Of a DNA stretch of 64,000 bases, positions 26,479 through 37,221 are shown one piece after another (position 1 is the first letter of the stretch; each line of letters opens with the position of its first letter). The notes beneath the pieces were generated by a model. That model saw nothing but the letters and a program-made list of their open reading frames with translations. It was not told the DNA's origin and searched no databases. Where the stretch lies: contig CASICI010000010.1 of the NCBI GenBank assembly GCA_949373145.1, positions 23,490 through 87,489 of the forward strand, given 5' to 3'. The DNA comes from an uncultured Phycisphaerales bacterium. Its GTDB lineage: Bacteria > Planctomycetota > Phycisphaerae > Phycisphaerales > SM1A02. The position numbers and the translations under genes were made by a program.

Positions 26479-27824
26479 ACGAGCTGAGGACACACGGGAC
26501 GCTGCTGGCTGGCTGGCTCGCACTCAGCGCGGGGCTCTTCGCCTTCGCATCGACTCAGGATTCCAAGACGCCACCACAGACGATCGATCGAGACAAGATC
26601 ACGCGCTCGGCACCGCCACCCTCTGCGACCAACGTGACGGCCATGGGACCTTCGATACATCGCATCAGCGAAGACGCCGAGACCTGTGGCGTGTCGGAGG
26701 AAACCGCACGGAAGGCGAAGCGAATGATCGACGAGGGTCTTGCATGGCTGATGAGGAAACAAAGCCGGAACGGACTGTGGCTGATCGCCACGCAAGCCCA
26801 ACCAAGTGATCAACCCGACTGGGAGGACACCGTTCCGGTGGACCTCGCGGTGTCGGCACTGGTGATGAAAGGGCTCGCCCAGACAGGCGAGTCGACCGAG
26901 GAACTTCAGAAGGTCGTTTACGGCATCATCATGGGGACAGGATTGGCCTCCGACGAATTCAACCCAAGCAAGGGTGGCAAGATCGGAACCTATGTCGCAT
27001 CCACCATCGTTTCAGGGCTCTCCAGCCTGGGCGACCTGCAACACCATGATCGCATGCAGGAAGCCATCACCTGGCTCAGAGGATCTCAGTGGCAGGCCGA
27101 GGATCAGATCAGTCCCGAGGAAGACTGGTACGGAGGCGTGGGATACGGAAAACATGGGAGACCTGATCTTTCCAACACACAGATGATGCTTGAAGCATTG
27201 CATGACGCAGGCGTCAGTCCCGAGGATCCAGCGATTCAGGAGGCCCTCGTCTTCGTCAGCAGAAGCCAGAATCTCAAAGCGACGAATCCATCAGCCTGGG
27301 CGCAAGCAGGGCCTGATGATGGCGGGTTCATCTACACCCCAGCCAACGGCGGTGAATCGATGGCCAGTCAACATGTCGGAGAAGGTCGCTACGGGGAGCT
27401 TCTCGTCGAGTCGGATCCCAGAAGGCTTCGATCCTATGGGTCGATGACGTATGCAGGTTTCAAGAGTCTTCTCCATGCGGGGCTGAATCAGAACGACCCC
27501 AGAGTCGACGCCGCCATGGGCTGGATTCGAAGAAACTGGACACTCGAGGAGAATCCGGGCGTCGGGCAACAAGGTCTTTACTACTACTACCACGCGCTCT
27601 CCCGAGCGCTTGCCGCCGCCGGCTGGAAGACCATCAAGACCGAAGATGGCGTCTCACACGACTGGAAAGCGGAACTCGTTGAACGGCTCGAAACCCTTCA
27701 GCGTCCGGATGGATCCTGGGTCAACCCCGAGGATCGATGGCTCGAATCCGAAGCAGTGCTGACCACCGCGTACGCGATTCTGGCCCTAGAGGAAGTCCTG
27801 AAGCCTCTCAGAGGCGGTTCCTGA
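26475..27824 (+). CDS. secreted prenyltransferase/squalene-oxidase-repeat (alpha/alpha toroid) protein
   Basis: A 449-residue exported protein with a signal-like N-terminus (LLAGWLALSAGLFAFAS) and several alpha/alpha-toroid repeats: GLAWLMRKQSRNGLW, AITWLRGSQ, YGGVGYGKHGRPDLSNTQMM, GWIRRNWTLEENPG and RLETLQRPDGSWVN. These match the prenyltransferase/squalene-oxidase repeat family. The DxDD or DCTAE catalytic motifs of true terpene cyclases are not visible, so enzyme activity is doubtful and a binding role is more likely. It is translationally coupled to the DUF1573 lipoprotein upstream. Confidence 0.78.
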   Translation: MNELRTHGTLLAGWLALSAGLFAFASTQDSKTPPQTIDRDKITRSAPPPSATNVTAMGPSIHRISEDAETCGVSEETARKAKRMIDEGLAWLMRKQSRNGLWLIATQAQPSDQPDWEDTVPVDLAVSALVMKGLAQTGESTEELQKVVYGIIMGTGLASDEFNPSKGGKIGTYVASTIVSGLSSLGDLQHHDRMQEAITWLRGSQWQAEDQISPEEDWYGGVGYGKHGRPDLSNTQMMLEALHDAGVSPEDPAIQEALVFVSRSQNLKATNPSAWAQAGPDDGGFIYTPANGGESMASQHVGEGRYGELLVESDPRRLRSYGSMTYAGFKSLLHAGLNQNDPRVDAAMGWIRRNWTLEENPGVGQQGLYYYYHALSRALAAAGWKTIKTEDGVSHDWKAELVERLETLQRPDGSWVNPEDRWLESEAVLTTAYAILALEEVLKPLRGGS

Positions 27825-27936
27825 GGGAAAAAACGAGAAATGCGGTCCCTTGCTGAGAGGTTCCGCTTTCCCGATCGGACTACTGAAGAAGCCGTGCTGA
27901 TGCGGCCAACCACCTTTCTCTTCAGGATTCGAAACC

Positions 27937-28341
27937 ATGTCCAAGACACTGATCATCCTCACCTTCACCATGCTCTTTTTCGGGTCGACTCTGGAACTCA
28001 TCAACCCTGAGATATTCGAACAGATAGATTCGAAGACCCAGGCAAGGCAGATCAATTCCGGCTCGACGAACATGGACATGGTTCTGAGAGAAGGCATGGG
28101 CCTCATAGAGGTCGAAAAAACCTTGCAGGGCGGAGGGACCGAACAGCGGCTCATCCGCTCGGTCCAACCACAGAGCTCGGATCCTCTCGATTGGAACGTC
28201 GGTTGGGAGATCGCGCGAACCTACGAAGCCGAATCCAACGGTGTCAAAGAACCCATCACCGCCATCTTCGAAGCATGGACCGATGATTCATTGGATGAGC
28301 GACCACCGGCCTCGGCGTTCAGGCTGGTTCGATGGAATTGA
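27937..28341 (+). CDS. hypothetical exported protein
   Basis: A 134-residue protein with a hydrophobic N-terminus (LIILTFTMLFFGSTLELI) that is either a signal peptide or an anchor, then a polar domain without recognised motifs. An AGGA element precedes the ATG by ten bases. It is convergent with ctaA; only 14 bases separate the stops. I cannot assign a function. Confidence 0.5.
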   Translation: MSKTLIILTFTMLFFGSTLELINPEIFEQIDSKTQARQINSGSTNMDMVLREGMGLIEVEKTLQGGGTEQRLIRSVQPQSSDPLDWNVGWEIARTYEAESNGVKEPITAIFEAWTDDSLDERPPASAFRLVRWN

Positions 28342-28355
28342 TACGAACCGGAGGG

Positions 28356-29747
28356 TCAATTCGCCGGAGCGAGTTCGGCGTTCTCTGCAGCCTGGGGTTT
28401 CACCAGACGAAGATGCCAGATCAGGAAGAGAGCGGAGAGGCCGAGCAGCAGAGCTCCGGTCGCTTGATGCATCGAAGTGAAGATCACTTCCCAGATGGGA
28501 GGGGTGGAGACGGTACGCAGTGAGACCGCCACCAAAGCCACGATCCCAAGCAGCAGTTGCAGCGAGACGATGACAAGCAGGCCCAGTCCGAGCCGCCGCA
28601 GCAGCGTGATGGATCGATAGACGGCCCCGGATCTGTACCCGAGCAGCGTGGCGATCGCGAAGATCAGGACGCCAGCGGTGATGTGAACCATGACCGCCCA
28701 ATATGGAATCTCCAGACCGATGCCATCGCTCGAGAGCGTCTGAAGGTGCCGTACACAGGCACCGAAGATCAGCTGACCGACCAGAAGGATCACCAGTGCG
28801 AAGGCGAAGGGACGATCGGCAGCGGCCGCAGGATGCTCGGCGCTCGGGCTGCTGAAAAGCCATCGGTTGGTCGTGAATGCCGCGATGAGAAGCGCGAGGG
28901 TGAAGACCAATTGACCGAAGACGCCATGAACCAGCGCGAGGATGGTGCTGGTCTCGGTCACGCGAAGTCCGCCCATCAGTCCCTGAATGCAGATCATGCA
29001 CAGGAGGAGGATCACAAGACCTCGGATCCACTTGCGTCGATCGTTGAGTATTCCAAAGACGAGCAGAGTGAGGGCACCGGTTCCCACCAGCATTCCGTAG
29101 AGACGATGCGCATGTTCGAAGAAGACTCCGGTGTCCGCGGTCATCTCGCGCATCGGATACAGAAGCATGTTGTGACCGAATGAACCCGGCCAGTCAGGCA
29201 CTGCAAGCCCTGCTTCAAGCCCGGTGACAAGACCCCCGCTCATGAGCAGCAGCAGGATCGCCGAAGCCAGAACGGCCGAAAGCATCCCCAGTGACGAGGG
29301 GATCCGTTCGAGAGAGACCGGACTGGTCGTCAGTGAGATGGCACCACCGAGGGCACCGAGGCCGGAGCACAAGGCGAAGAGCCCGAAGAGCCAGCCGGTG
29401 ATCTCGATCGAGCTGGCCCCCTCCTGGAACATGCTGCCGACGATGAGAAGATTGAAGAATGCGCAGAGGAATCCGACCATGAAACCGGACTTGACCGCCG
29501 AGTTCGATCGAGGATCGATCATGGCACGCCAGCGTCCGGCGATCATTCCTCCGGGAAGGATGCAGAAGCACATCATGCTGAAGAGCAGGTCACCGACCAG
29601 AAGACCGGGGCCCATGAGGACGAAGTAGCAGATACCCCACAGCACCACGGTGAGCAGGAAGCCCAGCGCGAATCGCATCCCCCATGCGGCTCTCATGGAA
29701 ACCGGGAGGGCGGTGGAGGTGCAAACTGAAATGCTGGCCGTCGACAT
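28356..29747 (-). CDS. ctaA: haem A synthase (CtaA/COX15 family), N-terminally extended
   Basis: Integral membrane enzyme that oxidises a methyl group of haem O to make haem A for the aa3-type oxidase encoded nearby. The core carries the family motifs: GLEAGLAVPDWPGSFG, EHAHRLYGMLVG (haem-ligand His), CIQGLMGGLRVTE and LVHGVFGQLVFTL. At 463 residues it is longer than usual because about 150 N-terminal residues form an additional set of roughly four hydrophobic segments. The C-terminal half contains a second VHITAGVLIF and HQATGALLL with further conserved His. It is divergent from ctaB with 74 bases between, so both haem-modifying genes are probably expressed together with the oxidase operon. 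Confidence 0.88.
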   Translation of the reverse strand: MSTASISVCTSTALPVSMRAAWGMRFALGFLLTVVLWGICYFVLMGPGLLVGDLLFSMMCFCILPGGMIAGRWRAMIDPRSNSAVKSGFMVGFLCAFFNLLIVGSMFQEGASSIEITGWLFGLFALCSGLGALGGAISLTTSPVSLERIPSSLGMLSAVLASAILLLLMSGGLVTGLEAGLAVPDWPGSFGHNMLLYPMREMTADTGVFFEHAHRLYGMLVGTGALTLLVFGILNDRRKWIRGLVILLLCMICIQGLMGGLRVTETSTILALVHGVFGQLVFTLALLIAAFTTNRWLFSSPSAEHPAAAADRPFAFALVILLVGQLIFGACVRHLQTLSSDGIGLEIPYWAVMVHITAGVLIFAIATLLGYRSGAVYRSITLLRRLGLGLLVIVSLQLLLGIVALVAVSLRTVSTPPIWEVIFTSMHQATGALLLGLSALFLIWHLRLVKPQAAENAELAPAN

Positions 29748-29821
29748 CGGTGAAACCCCGCGTTTGTTGCTACAAGCCTCCTATACTAGGCAGTTGACTC
29801 AAACCAGTCACGACGAGGATC

Positions 29822-30889
29822 ATGAAAGAAGGCAACGAAACCAAGATCGACGAGAACCCGTCTTCGGAGACCAGCGTCCCCGATGGTGATCCCGTGGATG
29901 TGGGCTCGGACTCCTCGAAGAGGCCTCCACGAGATGGCTTGATTCCGAATTTCACGGAACTCAGCAAGGCGAGATTGAACGCACTGGTTCTGGGAACCAC
30001 GGCCGTGGGATTCGCCGTCGCACCAGTTCATCAGACCGCGATGATTCTGTTCTGGACCATGGTCGGAACGGGCCTGGTCGCATTCTCGTCGGCCATGATG
30101 AATCAGCTCGCGGAAGTCGAACTTGATCGCAAGATGAAGAGAACGGAAGGCAGACCGCTCCCGGCAGGTCTGGTCTCGAAACGAAGCGTTTTCATCACGA
30201 GCATGCTGCTCGCATATGCCGGCGTGGTCATCCTCGGACTGAAAGTCAATCTTCTCTGCAGCGGCCTGGCTCTTGCGAACCTGCTCATCTACATCGTGAT
30301 GTACACGCCGATGAAGACCCGCACGACACTCAACACGTTGGTGGGCGCGATCTGCGGAGCGATTCCACCGATGATCGGATGGGCGGCCGCGACGGGAGAC
30401 ATCTCCGGTGGGGCGTGGTTGCTCGGCCTGATTCTCTTCATCTGGCAACTGCCCCACTTCTTCGCCCTGGCTGTGATGTACAAGGTGGATTACGAACGAG
30501 GTGGATTCGCGATGCTTCCGGTGAAGGACAAGCGTGGCGAAGTGACCGTTCAAGTCATTCTGACGACCAGTCTCATGCTTCTCCCCCTTGGATTGACGAT
30601 CACGGCCATTGGAGTGTCTGGCTGGTGGTACGCAGGGGTGTCGATAGTGATGGGGCTTTGGATGGCATGGAATGCTCTCAAACTCTATCTCGATCGGAAC
30701 AGGGATCAGGCACGCCGAGTCTTCTTTTCGACGTTGGCATACCTTCCCGTGGTTCTCGGTGTGATGGTGCTGGATCGAGGTCCGTCGGTGCCATCGCCCG
30801 AACTCTATGAGGCGATGAATCCCTATCCGGTGACGGAACGTCCGGTGATCGATCCATTCATGAATGAACCTACGAGTGAGCCAGACTGA
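29822..30889 (+). CDS. ctaB: protohaem IX farnesyltransferase
   Basis: Membrane prenyltransferase (UbiA superfamily) that adds a farnesyl group to haem B to give haem O. The polyprenyl-diphosphate site is clear: MMNQLAEVELDRKMKRTEGR matches the N-x3-E-x3-D-x2-M-x-R-T-x2-R-P pattern. A second Asp-containing loop reads YKVDYERGGFAMLP. Eight or nine hydrophobic segments follow an acidic N-terminal tail of about 40 residues. The TSKP-like start of the family is replaced by FTELSKARLNALVLGT. The gene overlaps the DUF3179 gene downstream by one base (TGATG), so the two form an operon. Confidence 0.93.
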   Translation: MKEGNETKIDENPSSETSVPDGDPVDVGSDSSKRPPRDGLIPNFTELSKARLNALVLGTTAVGFAVAPVHQTAMILFWTMVGTGLVAFSSAMMNQLAEVELDRKMKRTEGRPLPAGLVSKRSVFITSMLLAYAGVVILGLKVNLLCSGLALANLLIYIVMYTPMKTRTTLNTLVGAICGAIPPMIGWAAATGDISGGAWLLGLILFIWQLPHFFALAVMYKVDYERGGFAMLPVKDKRGEVTVQVILTTSLMLLPLGLTITAIGVSGWWYAGVSIVMGLWMAWNALKLYLDRNRDQARRVFFSTLAYLPVVLGVMVLDRGPSVPSPELYEAMNPYPVTERPVIDPFMNEPTSEPD

Positions 30890-32100
30890 TGACTGATGAA
30901 CAGAATCAAGAGGCTCCCTCCAGCCAGAGAAATACGACAGGCACTCCGGGAGGAGACCCCCCCAGGTTGAGCTTCAAGTCCGGGGGATGGGTCATCCTGG
31001 CCGCAGGACTCATCTCTCTGGGACTGATCCTGTGGGCGGTGTCGGGCGTGATCTTCGGTGACCGCCCCATTGGAGATGGCACGAATCTTCAGAGTTACGG
31101 CTTCACTCTCGAAGAGCTTGAAGTCCCCAGGGGCTCGCTCGCCGCCAGTGGAAACAGCCGGGACTTTCTTCAGGTCTATGAAGACCCGAACAAGATTCTC
31201 GGCAGGGATCTGATGACCTACAACTCCGAAAACAGAAGGCCGTGGCTGGTGACACGCGACCGGGTCGTCGGAGTGGTCGTCAACGGAGAGGCCTGCGCCT
31301 ATCCCGTGCGATGTCTCAATGCCCACGAGGTGATCCACGACACGCTGGGTGGCACGCCGATCACGGTGACGTATTCACCGTTCGCGGATGCACCGGTGGT
31401 CCTGATCAACGAAGACGGCGAGGGAAGAATCAATCACGGTGTGAGCGGCCTTCTCTGCAACAGTGCGCTGCTCACTTATGACAGGGACCAGGAGGATCCA
31501 GTTCTCTACTCCCCCATTCTTGGACGATCAATCAACAGAAGCGGCGCGTCGGAGGTTCTGAAGAAGGTCGACGACGTCACGCTCTGCACCTGGCGGGACT
31601 GGTTGGAATCCCACCCGGAAACGACGCTCGTCATGGCCGAAGAGGATTCGAACCGGCGCTACAAGGCCTTCAGTTACCTGAGATATTTCAACGATCTGTC
31701 CGACAGCCTGAAATACCCGGTGCTTCCATTGCCGGGGATGACCGGCGCCGACGTCGACCTCCCAAGATTGAAAGCGCGTGTGGTCGAGGTCACTGCCGGT
31801 GGTGAACGTCGAATCTGGCCCCTGACCTTGCTGGTCGAAGCATTGGAAGAACAAGGGGCGGATGAAGGCCGCATCAGAGTTGGTCAAGGTGACGTCGATC
31901 TCGAATTCATCATTCGGAAACTGCCCCAGACCGCGATCGTCACGACGATGGACGGCTCGGAGATACGAACCGAACCGAGACTGTTCTTCGCGTCGTGGGC
32001 CGCCCATCCCAGGACCGCCGGCATGGAGTTGGTCAGAAGCCTCCCGGATGATGCGGTGGTGATTCCACGAACCGCGCCCAGAAGTCCCAACGGCTATTGA
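30889..32100 (+). CDS. membrane-anchored DUF3179 protein
   Basis: A 403-residue protein with one N-terminal membrane anchor (about 35-60, WVILAAGLISLGLILWAVSG) and a large domain outside the membrane matching DUF3179. Visible blocks: GVVVNGEACAYPVRCLNAHE, THIS-like 'GTPITVTYSPFADAPVV' and SALLTYDRDQEDPVLYSP followed by a Cys-containing LCTWRDWLESHPET. The family has no proven function. Coupling to ctaB and position beside the oxidase operon suggest a role in haem or copper handling for the oxidase; that is inference from context only. It is convergent with the subunit III-like gene. Confidence 0.8.
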   Translation: MTDEQNQEAPSSQRNTTGTPGGDPPRLSFKSGGWVILAAGLISLGLILWAVSGVIFGDRPIGDGTNLQSYGFTLEELEVPRGSLAASGNSRDFLQVYEDPNKILGRDLMTYNSENRRPWLVTRDRVVGVVVNGEACAYPVRCLNAHEVIHDTLGGTPITVTYSPFADAPVVLINEDGEGRINHGVSGLLCNSALLTYDRDQEDPVLYSPILGRSINRSGASEVLKKVDDVTLCTWRDWLESHPETTLVMAEEDSNRRYKAFSYLRYFNDLSDSLKYPVLPLPGMTGADVDLPRLKARVVEVTAGGERRIWPLTLLVEALEEQGADEGRIRVGQGDVDLEFIIRKLPQTAIVTTMDGSEIRTEPRLFFASWAAHPRTAGMELVRSLPDDAVVIPRTAPRSPNGY

Positions 32101-32115
32101 AACCCCGCGTCGTGA

Positions 32116-32748
32116 TCAGCTTCCCATGCCGAAGAGCAGGACCACGAAAAGCAGAACCCAGACCGCGTCGAGAAAGTGCCAGTACATGACGCAATAAGTG
32201 AGGCCACAGACCTCACCGGCGGAGTCCCGGTAGCGGCCGCGAAGGGCGTTTCGAGTCGTGACCACCAGAGGTGGAATACCGACGAGGACGTGTGCCACGT
32301 GCAGACCGGTGAGCACGTAGAAAAGCCACGCGTAGAGCGAGGAATCGAACGCAAGATTCTCATTGGTCGCCAGGTCGATCCAGGCCAGAGTCTGCGTGAT
32401 CAGAAAACCGATGACGAGCACGCAGGAACAGACCATCCAGCGCCCGGTGGAGGATGCACTCGTGACATGCTTGAGCGAGTTCGTGGCAGCATGAAAGACG
32501 AGGCTGGCAGCGAGGAGGAAACCCGTCGAGAGATACAGAAGACCGGGAAGCCCGGGAGGATCATCAAGCTGCCACTCTCCGGTGGAGATCAACTGACTGC
32601 GAATGATCAGGTAGGCGATCACGGTCGTCAGAAAGACCATGCCGAGTGAAATGAGGAAGATCCACATGCCAAGCATGGAGGCGGCTCTGCGAGTCGCTGC
32701 ATCCTGGATGGGGGAGACTTCCGGGGGTGCGTTGGAGAGGTCGGCCAC
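32116..32748 (-). CDS. haem-copper oxidase subunit III-like protein
   Basis: A 210-residue membrane protein with five hydrophobic segments. It matches the subunit III family: MLGMWIFLISLGMVFLTTVI at the start, LTGLHVAHVLVGIPPL (the 'TG.H..HV..G' motif) and YCVMYWHFLDAVWVLLFVVL near the end. It is the last gene of the oxidase run and a second subunit III in the same operon; the larger coxC lies upstream. It may be a second structural subunit or an assembly version, as seen in other planctomycete and cytochrome bo-like clusters. It starts two bases after the subunit IV stop. Confidence 0.85.
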   Translation of the reverse strand: MADLSNAPPEVSPIQDAATRRAASMLGMWIFLISLGMVFLTTVIAYLIIRSQLISTGEWQLDDPPGLPGLLYLSTGFLLAASLVFHAATNSLKHVTSASSTGRWMVCSCVLVIGFLITQTLAWIDLATNENLAFDSSLYAWLFYVLTGLHVAHVLVGIPPLVVTTRNALRGRYRDSAGEVCGLTYCVMYWHFLDAVWVLLFVVLLFGMGS

Positions 32749-32750
32749 GG

Positions 32751-33176
32751 TCAGCTGTTGGGGGACGAGATGCCGGTTTCCTGGGAGATCGGAGCGAGAG
32801 GCGCTTTCGCATCAAGCGTTTCCTGAACCAGGCTGGGATTTCCATCGAAGCGATAGGCCTTGTTCTGACTGGTGTCGAGGACTGTCAGCACGATCAAGAG
32901 GATCACGAAGGCCATGCACGCCACGAAGACGATCTGATTGAAGGGCCTGTCCCACTTCAAATGCATGAAGAAAAGCGCGACAAGCGTGGCTTTGAGAACC
33001 GCGATGCCGATGGCGATCACGATGTTGAACTCACCGACGTCCACGTAGCGGACGGCGACGGTGACCACGGTCAGAAAGAGAAGCGCCACCGTGGTCCAGA
33101 CGAGAATGGACATCGGAACGAGGTGCCCGACGATCGGATGATCATCACCATGTTGTTCTTGTGCATTGCTGGACAT
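32751..33176 (-). CDS. cytochrome c oxidase subunit IV (caa3-type)
   Basis: A 141-residue small subunit of the caa3/prokaryotic COX4 family. Three hydrophobic segments are visible, with the family core FNIVIAIGIAVLKATLVALF followed by FMHLKWDRP, a diagnostic sequence for COX4_pro. The His-containing N-terminal tail and an extra C-terminal tail of about 40 polar residues are variable. It lies between the two subunit III genes. It probably stabilises the catalytic core rather than binding cofactors. Confidence 0.85.
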   Translation of the reverse strand: MSSNAQEQHGDDHPIVGHLVPMSILVWTTVALLFLTVVTVAVRYVDVGEFNIVIAIGIAVLKATLVALFFMHLKWDRPFNQIVFVACMAFVILLIVLTVLDTSQNKAYRFDGNPSLVQETLDAKAPLAPISQETGISSPNS

Positions 33177-33222
33177 TGGAAGAGATCCTTAGACGAAGCG
33201 ATGAGACTTCCTGGGAAGTGAC

Positions 33223-34219
33223 TCAGTGAATCAGATAGAACAACGGGAAGAGGAAGATCCAGACCAGGTCGACGATATGCCAGTACAGGCCACCGAGATC
33301 GACCGGGGCGTAGTACTTCGAATTGAAGTGCCCCTTCATTCCTCGCATGATCAGCCAGCCGATCATGACCATGCCAACCACGACGTGGATGCCGTGGAGA
33401 CCGGTCATGGCGTAGTAGATGGCGAAGAAACGATGGGTGTTCACCGGAAGTTTTCGGTCTTCGAGATGAGGCTCATCGGAATGTTCGATGTGGCCTGCCG
33501 AGGCTTTCTCGGCCTTGATCTTCTCCTCGGGACGAACTCCTGAAAGACCTCCGGGGCCCACGGCGGACTGCTGCTGGGCGACCGCATCGACCGCTGGCAT
33601 GACTGCCAGCTTGGGAAAGGCCAGTTCAGGGAGACTTTCAGCGGCACCTGCATCGAGCATCTTGGATTCGTCAGTGGATGCGATGGCGTTTTCATCAGCG
33701 ATGGTGAGGACTTGTCCGTCGGCGCCGACCGCCTTGGCTTCCGCCTCGTCGACCGGCATGTAGAAGCTGGGCCCCCCACTTCAGGTTGACGTGAAACTTG
33801 TGCTCGTATTCGAAGTACTTGATCACGAGGAAGCCCACCGCTCCCAGAAGCGTGAGCCAGAGACAGATGAGCATCAGAGTCTGCTTGGAACGCTGGGCGA
33901 AGTGCACTGCGGCGGCCATCGAAAGCGAGCTCAGGATCAGAACCGCCGTGTTGACTCCACCCATCATCGTGTTCAGATACTGGCTGGCATAGGAGAACAC
34001 TTCAGGATCATTCGCCCGAAGAATGGTGTAGAGCGCGAAGAGTGCTCCGAAGAAGAGGATTTCGGTACCGAGAAACAGCCACATCCCGAGCTTGACCGAC
34101 TCGTACTGCTGCTTCGGAGTGTCGAAATGGTGTGCCTGAAACGGATTGTCATGATGACCGTGGTCATCATGATCACCGTGATCATGGCTTTCCTCTGGTT
34201 TGGCATCTATCGCAGTCAC
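33223..34219 (-). CDS. coxC: cytochrome c oxidase subunit III with long inserted loop, one apparent +1 frameshift
   Basis: Membrane subunit of the haem-copper oxidase. The first part has a His-rich N-terminus (HDHGDHDDHGHHDNPFQAHH), MWLFLGTEILFFGALF and two further membrane segments; the second part ends with AMTGLHGIHVVVGMVMIGW and GGLYWHIVDLVWIFLFPLFY. Between them is an insertion of about 100 residues, Ala/Glu/Asp-rich and probably outside the membrane. The frame breaks where one strand has a run of six C (33772-33777); one base less joins HVNLKWG to PSFYMPVDEAEA and gives a 331-residue protein. The homopolymer strongly suggests a sequencing error. Confidence 0.85.
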
Positions 34220-34252
34220 TGTCGTCCCCTTGAAGGCACGGGTCGTCCGGGC

Positions 34253-35963
<1,711 letters not shown>

Positions 35964-35988
35964 GGTTTGATTCCGAGTCGATTACGGG

Positions 35989-37221
35989 TCAATCGGTCAC
36001 GTCTCCCGAGTTTCCGCCCTGAACGGGCAGTTCGGCTGCAGCCGCCTTGGCTTCGGCAACGCGTGCTTCAGCTTCGGCGAGTCTTGCTTCATCCTTGAAG
36101 GATCCATCTGCATTGAATTCATCAAGATTCTTGGTCATGCCGATCAATGCGTCGATCGCACGATCGTTCAATTGTCCCTGGAAGGTCGGCATCTGGTTTC
36201 CGTACCCGGAGACGAGCAGAGCGCCCGGGTTGTAGATGGAATCCCGCATGTAATCTTCAGGGGTGAGATAGAGTTTTCCGTCACCGATGTACTCTGCAAG
36301 AGTCGTCTTGCCGGGGATGAACTTCGATCCTCCGGAGACCTTGCCCTTGCCACTCACGATTCGCTCCCAGAGTGAGGGAAGCCCATCACGGGGTCCCCAG
36401 CTGGGTCCGGTTCCGTTGGAGCCATCAAGCGTGTGACAGGTGGCGCAGCGAGCATAAAGCTTGGGGCCGGCCATGAAGTAGAGATCCTGTTCGGGGATGA
36501 CGTCGAGCCATCTCGCCTGTTCCTTGGTCCATTTGTCGAAATCCTCCTGAGGGAAGACACGAACGTGGACGTTCATGTTCCAGTGACTGTCACCGCAATA
36601 TTCGGTGCAGAACAGCCAGTGGAAATCGGTGTCATCGGTGGGATCGTTCGCGGCATCGGACTGGAACCACATGTAGGTGTAGCGACCGGGCACGAGATCC
36701 TGCTTCACCCGGAAGTCGGGGATGAAGAGACTGTGCAACACGTCCTTGCTGCGCATGATCAATCGGACCGGGCGACCCTGTGGCACCACCAACTCGGAGG
36801 TTGATTTGGCACCGTTTGGATATTCGAACTCCCAGGCCCACTGCTGAGCCGTGACCTTGATGTCATAGGTGTTCTTGGGAGAAGTGCGAAGGTCCAGATA
36901 CCCCGCGAAACCCATGAAGAAGATGCCGACGAGAATGAGGGTGGGGACGATGGTCCAGGTCAGTTCGAGTGGCGTGTTGTGTTCGGGGCCTTCGGAGAAT
37001 TCAATGTTCTTGCCCTTCTGGCGATATCGGATCACCAGATAGATCAGGGTAAGCGTGATGCCTGCGAAGAAGACATAGTTGATCCAATTGATGACTTCGA
37101 AGGCAAAGTCCACTCCGGGAGCTTGCACCGAGGCACCTTCAGGCATCCAGAAATTGGCAGGTGTCGTCCCGGGGGCGACAGTCGCAAATCCAGCGAGGAT
37201 GTTCACAATCGACGAAATCAT
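35989..37221 (-). CDS. coxB: cytochrome c oxidase subunit II fused to cytochrome c
   Basis: Periplasmic electron-entry subunit of a caa3-type oxidase, 410 residues. Two membrane helices (about 30-60 and 75-105) precede the CuA cupredoxin domain, with TAQQWAWEFEYPNG, DVLHSLFIPDFRVK and the CuA ligand set CTEYCGDSHWNM. A C-terminal cytochrome c domain has the haem site CATCH followed by TLDGSNGTGPSW and the distal Met region. The tail is a short Ala/Glu helix. The start overlaps the SCO gene stop as ATGA. The fused haem c allows direct acceptance from alternative complex III without a soluble cytochrome. Confidence 0.93.
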   Translation of the reverse strand: MISSIVNILAGFATVAPGTTPANFWMPEGASVQAPGVDFAFEVINWINYVFFAGITLTLIYLVIRYRQKGKNIEFSEGPEHNTPLELTWTIVPTLILVGIFFMGFAGYLDLRTSPKNTYDIKVTAQQWAWEFEYPNGAKSTSELVVPQGRPVRLIMRSKDVLHSLFIPDFRVKQDLVPGRYTYMWFQSDAANDPTDDTDFHWLFCTEYCGDSHWNMNVHVRVFPQEDFDKWTKEQARWLDVIPEQDLYFMAGPKLYARCATCHTLDGSNGTGPSWGPRDGLPSLWERIVSGKGKVSGGSKFIPGKTTLAEYIGDGKLYLTPEDYMRDSIYNPGALLVSGYGNQMPTFQGQLNDRAIDALIGMTKNLDEFNADGSFKDEARLAEAEARVAEAKAAAAELPVQGGNSGDVTD

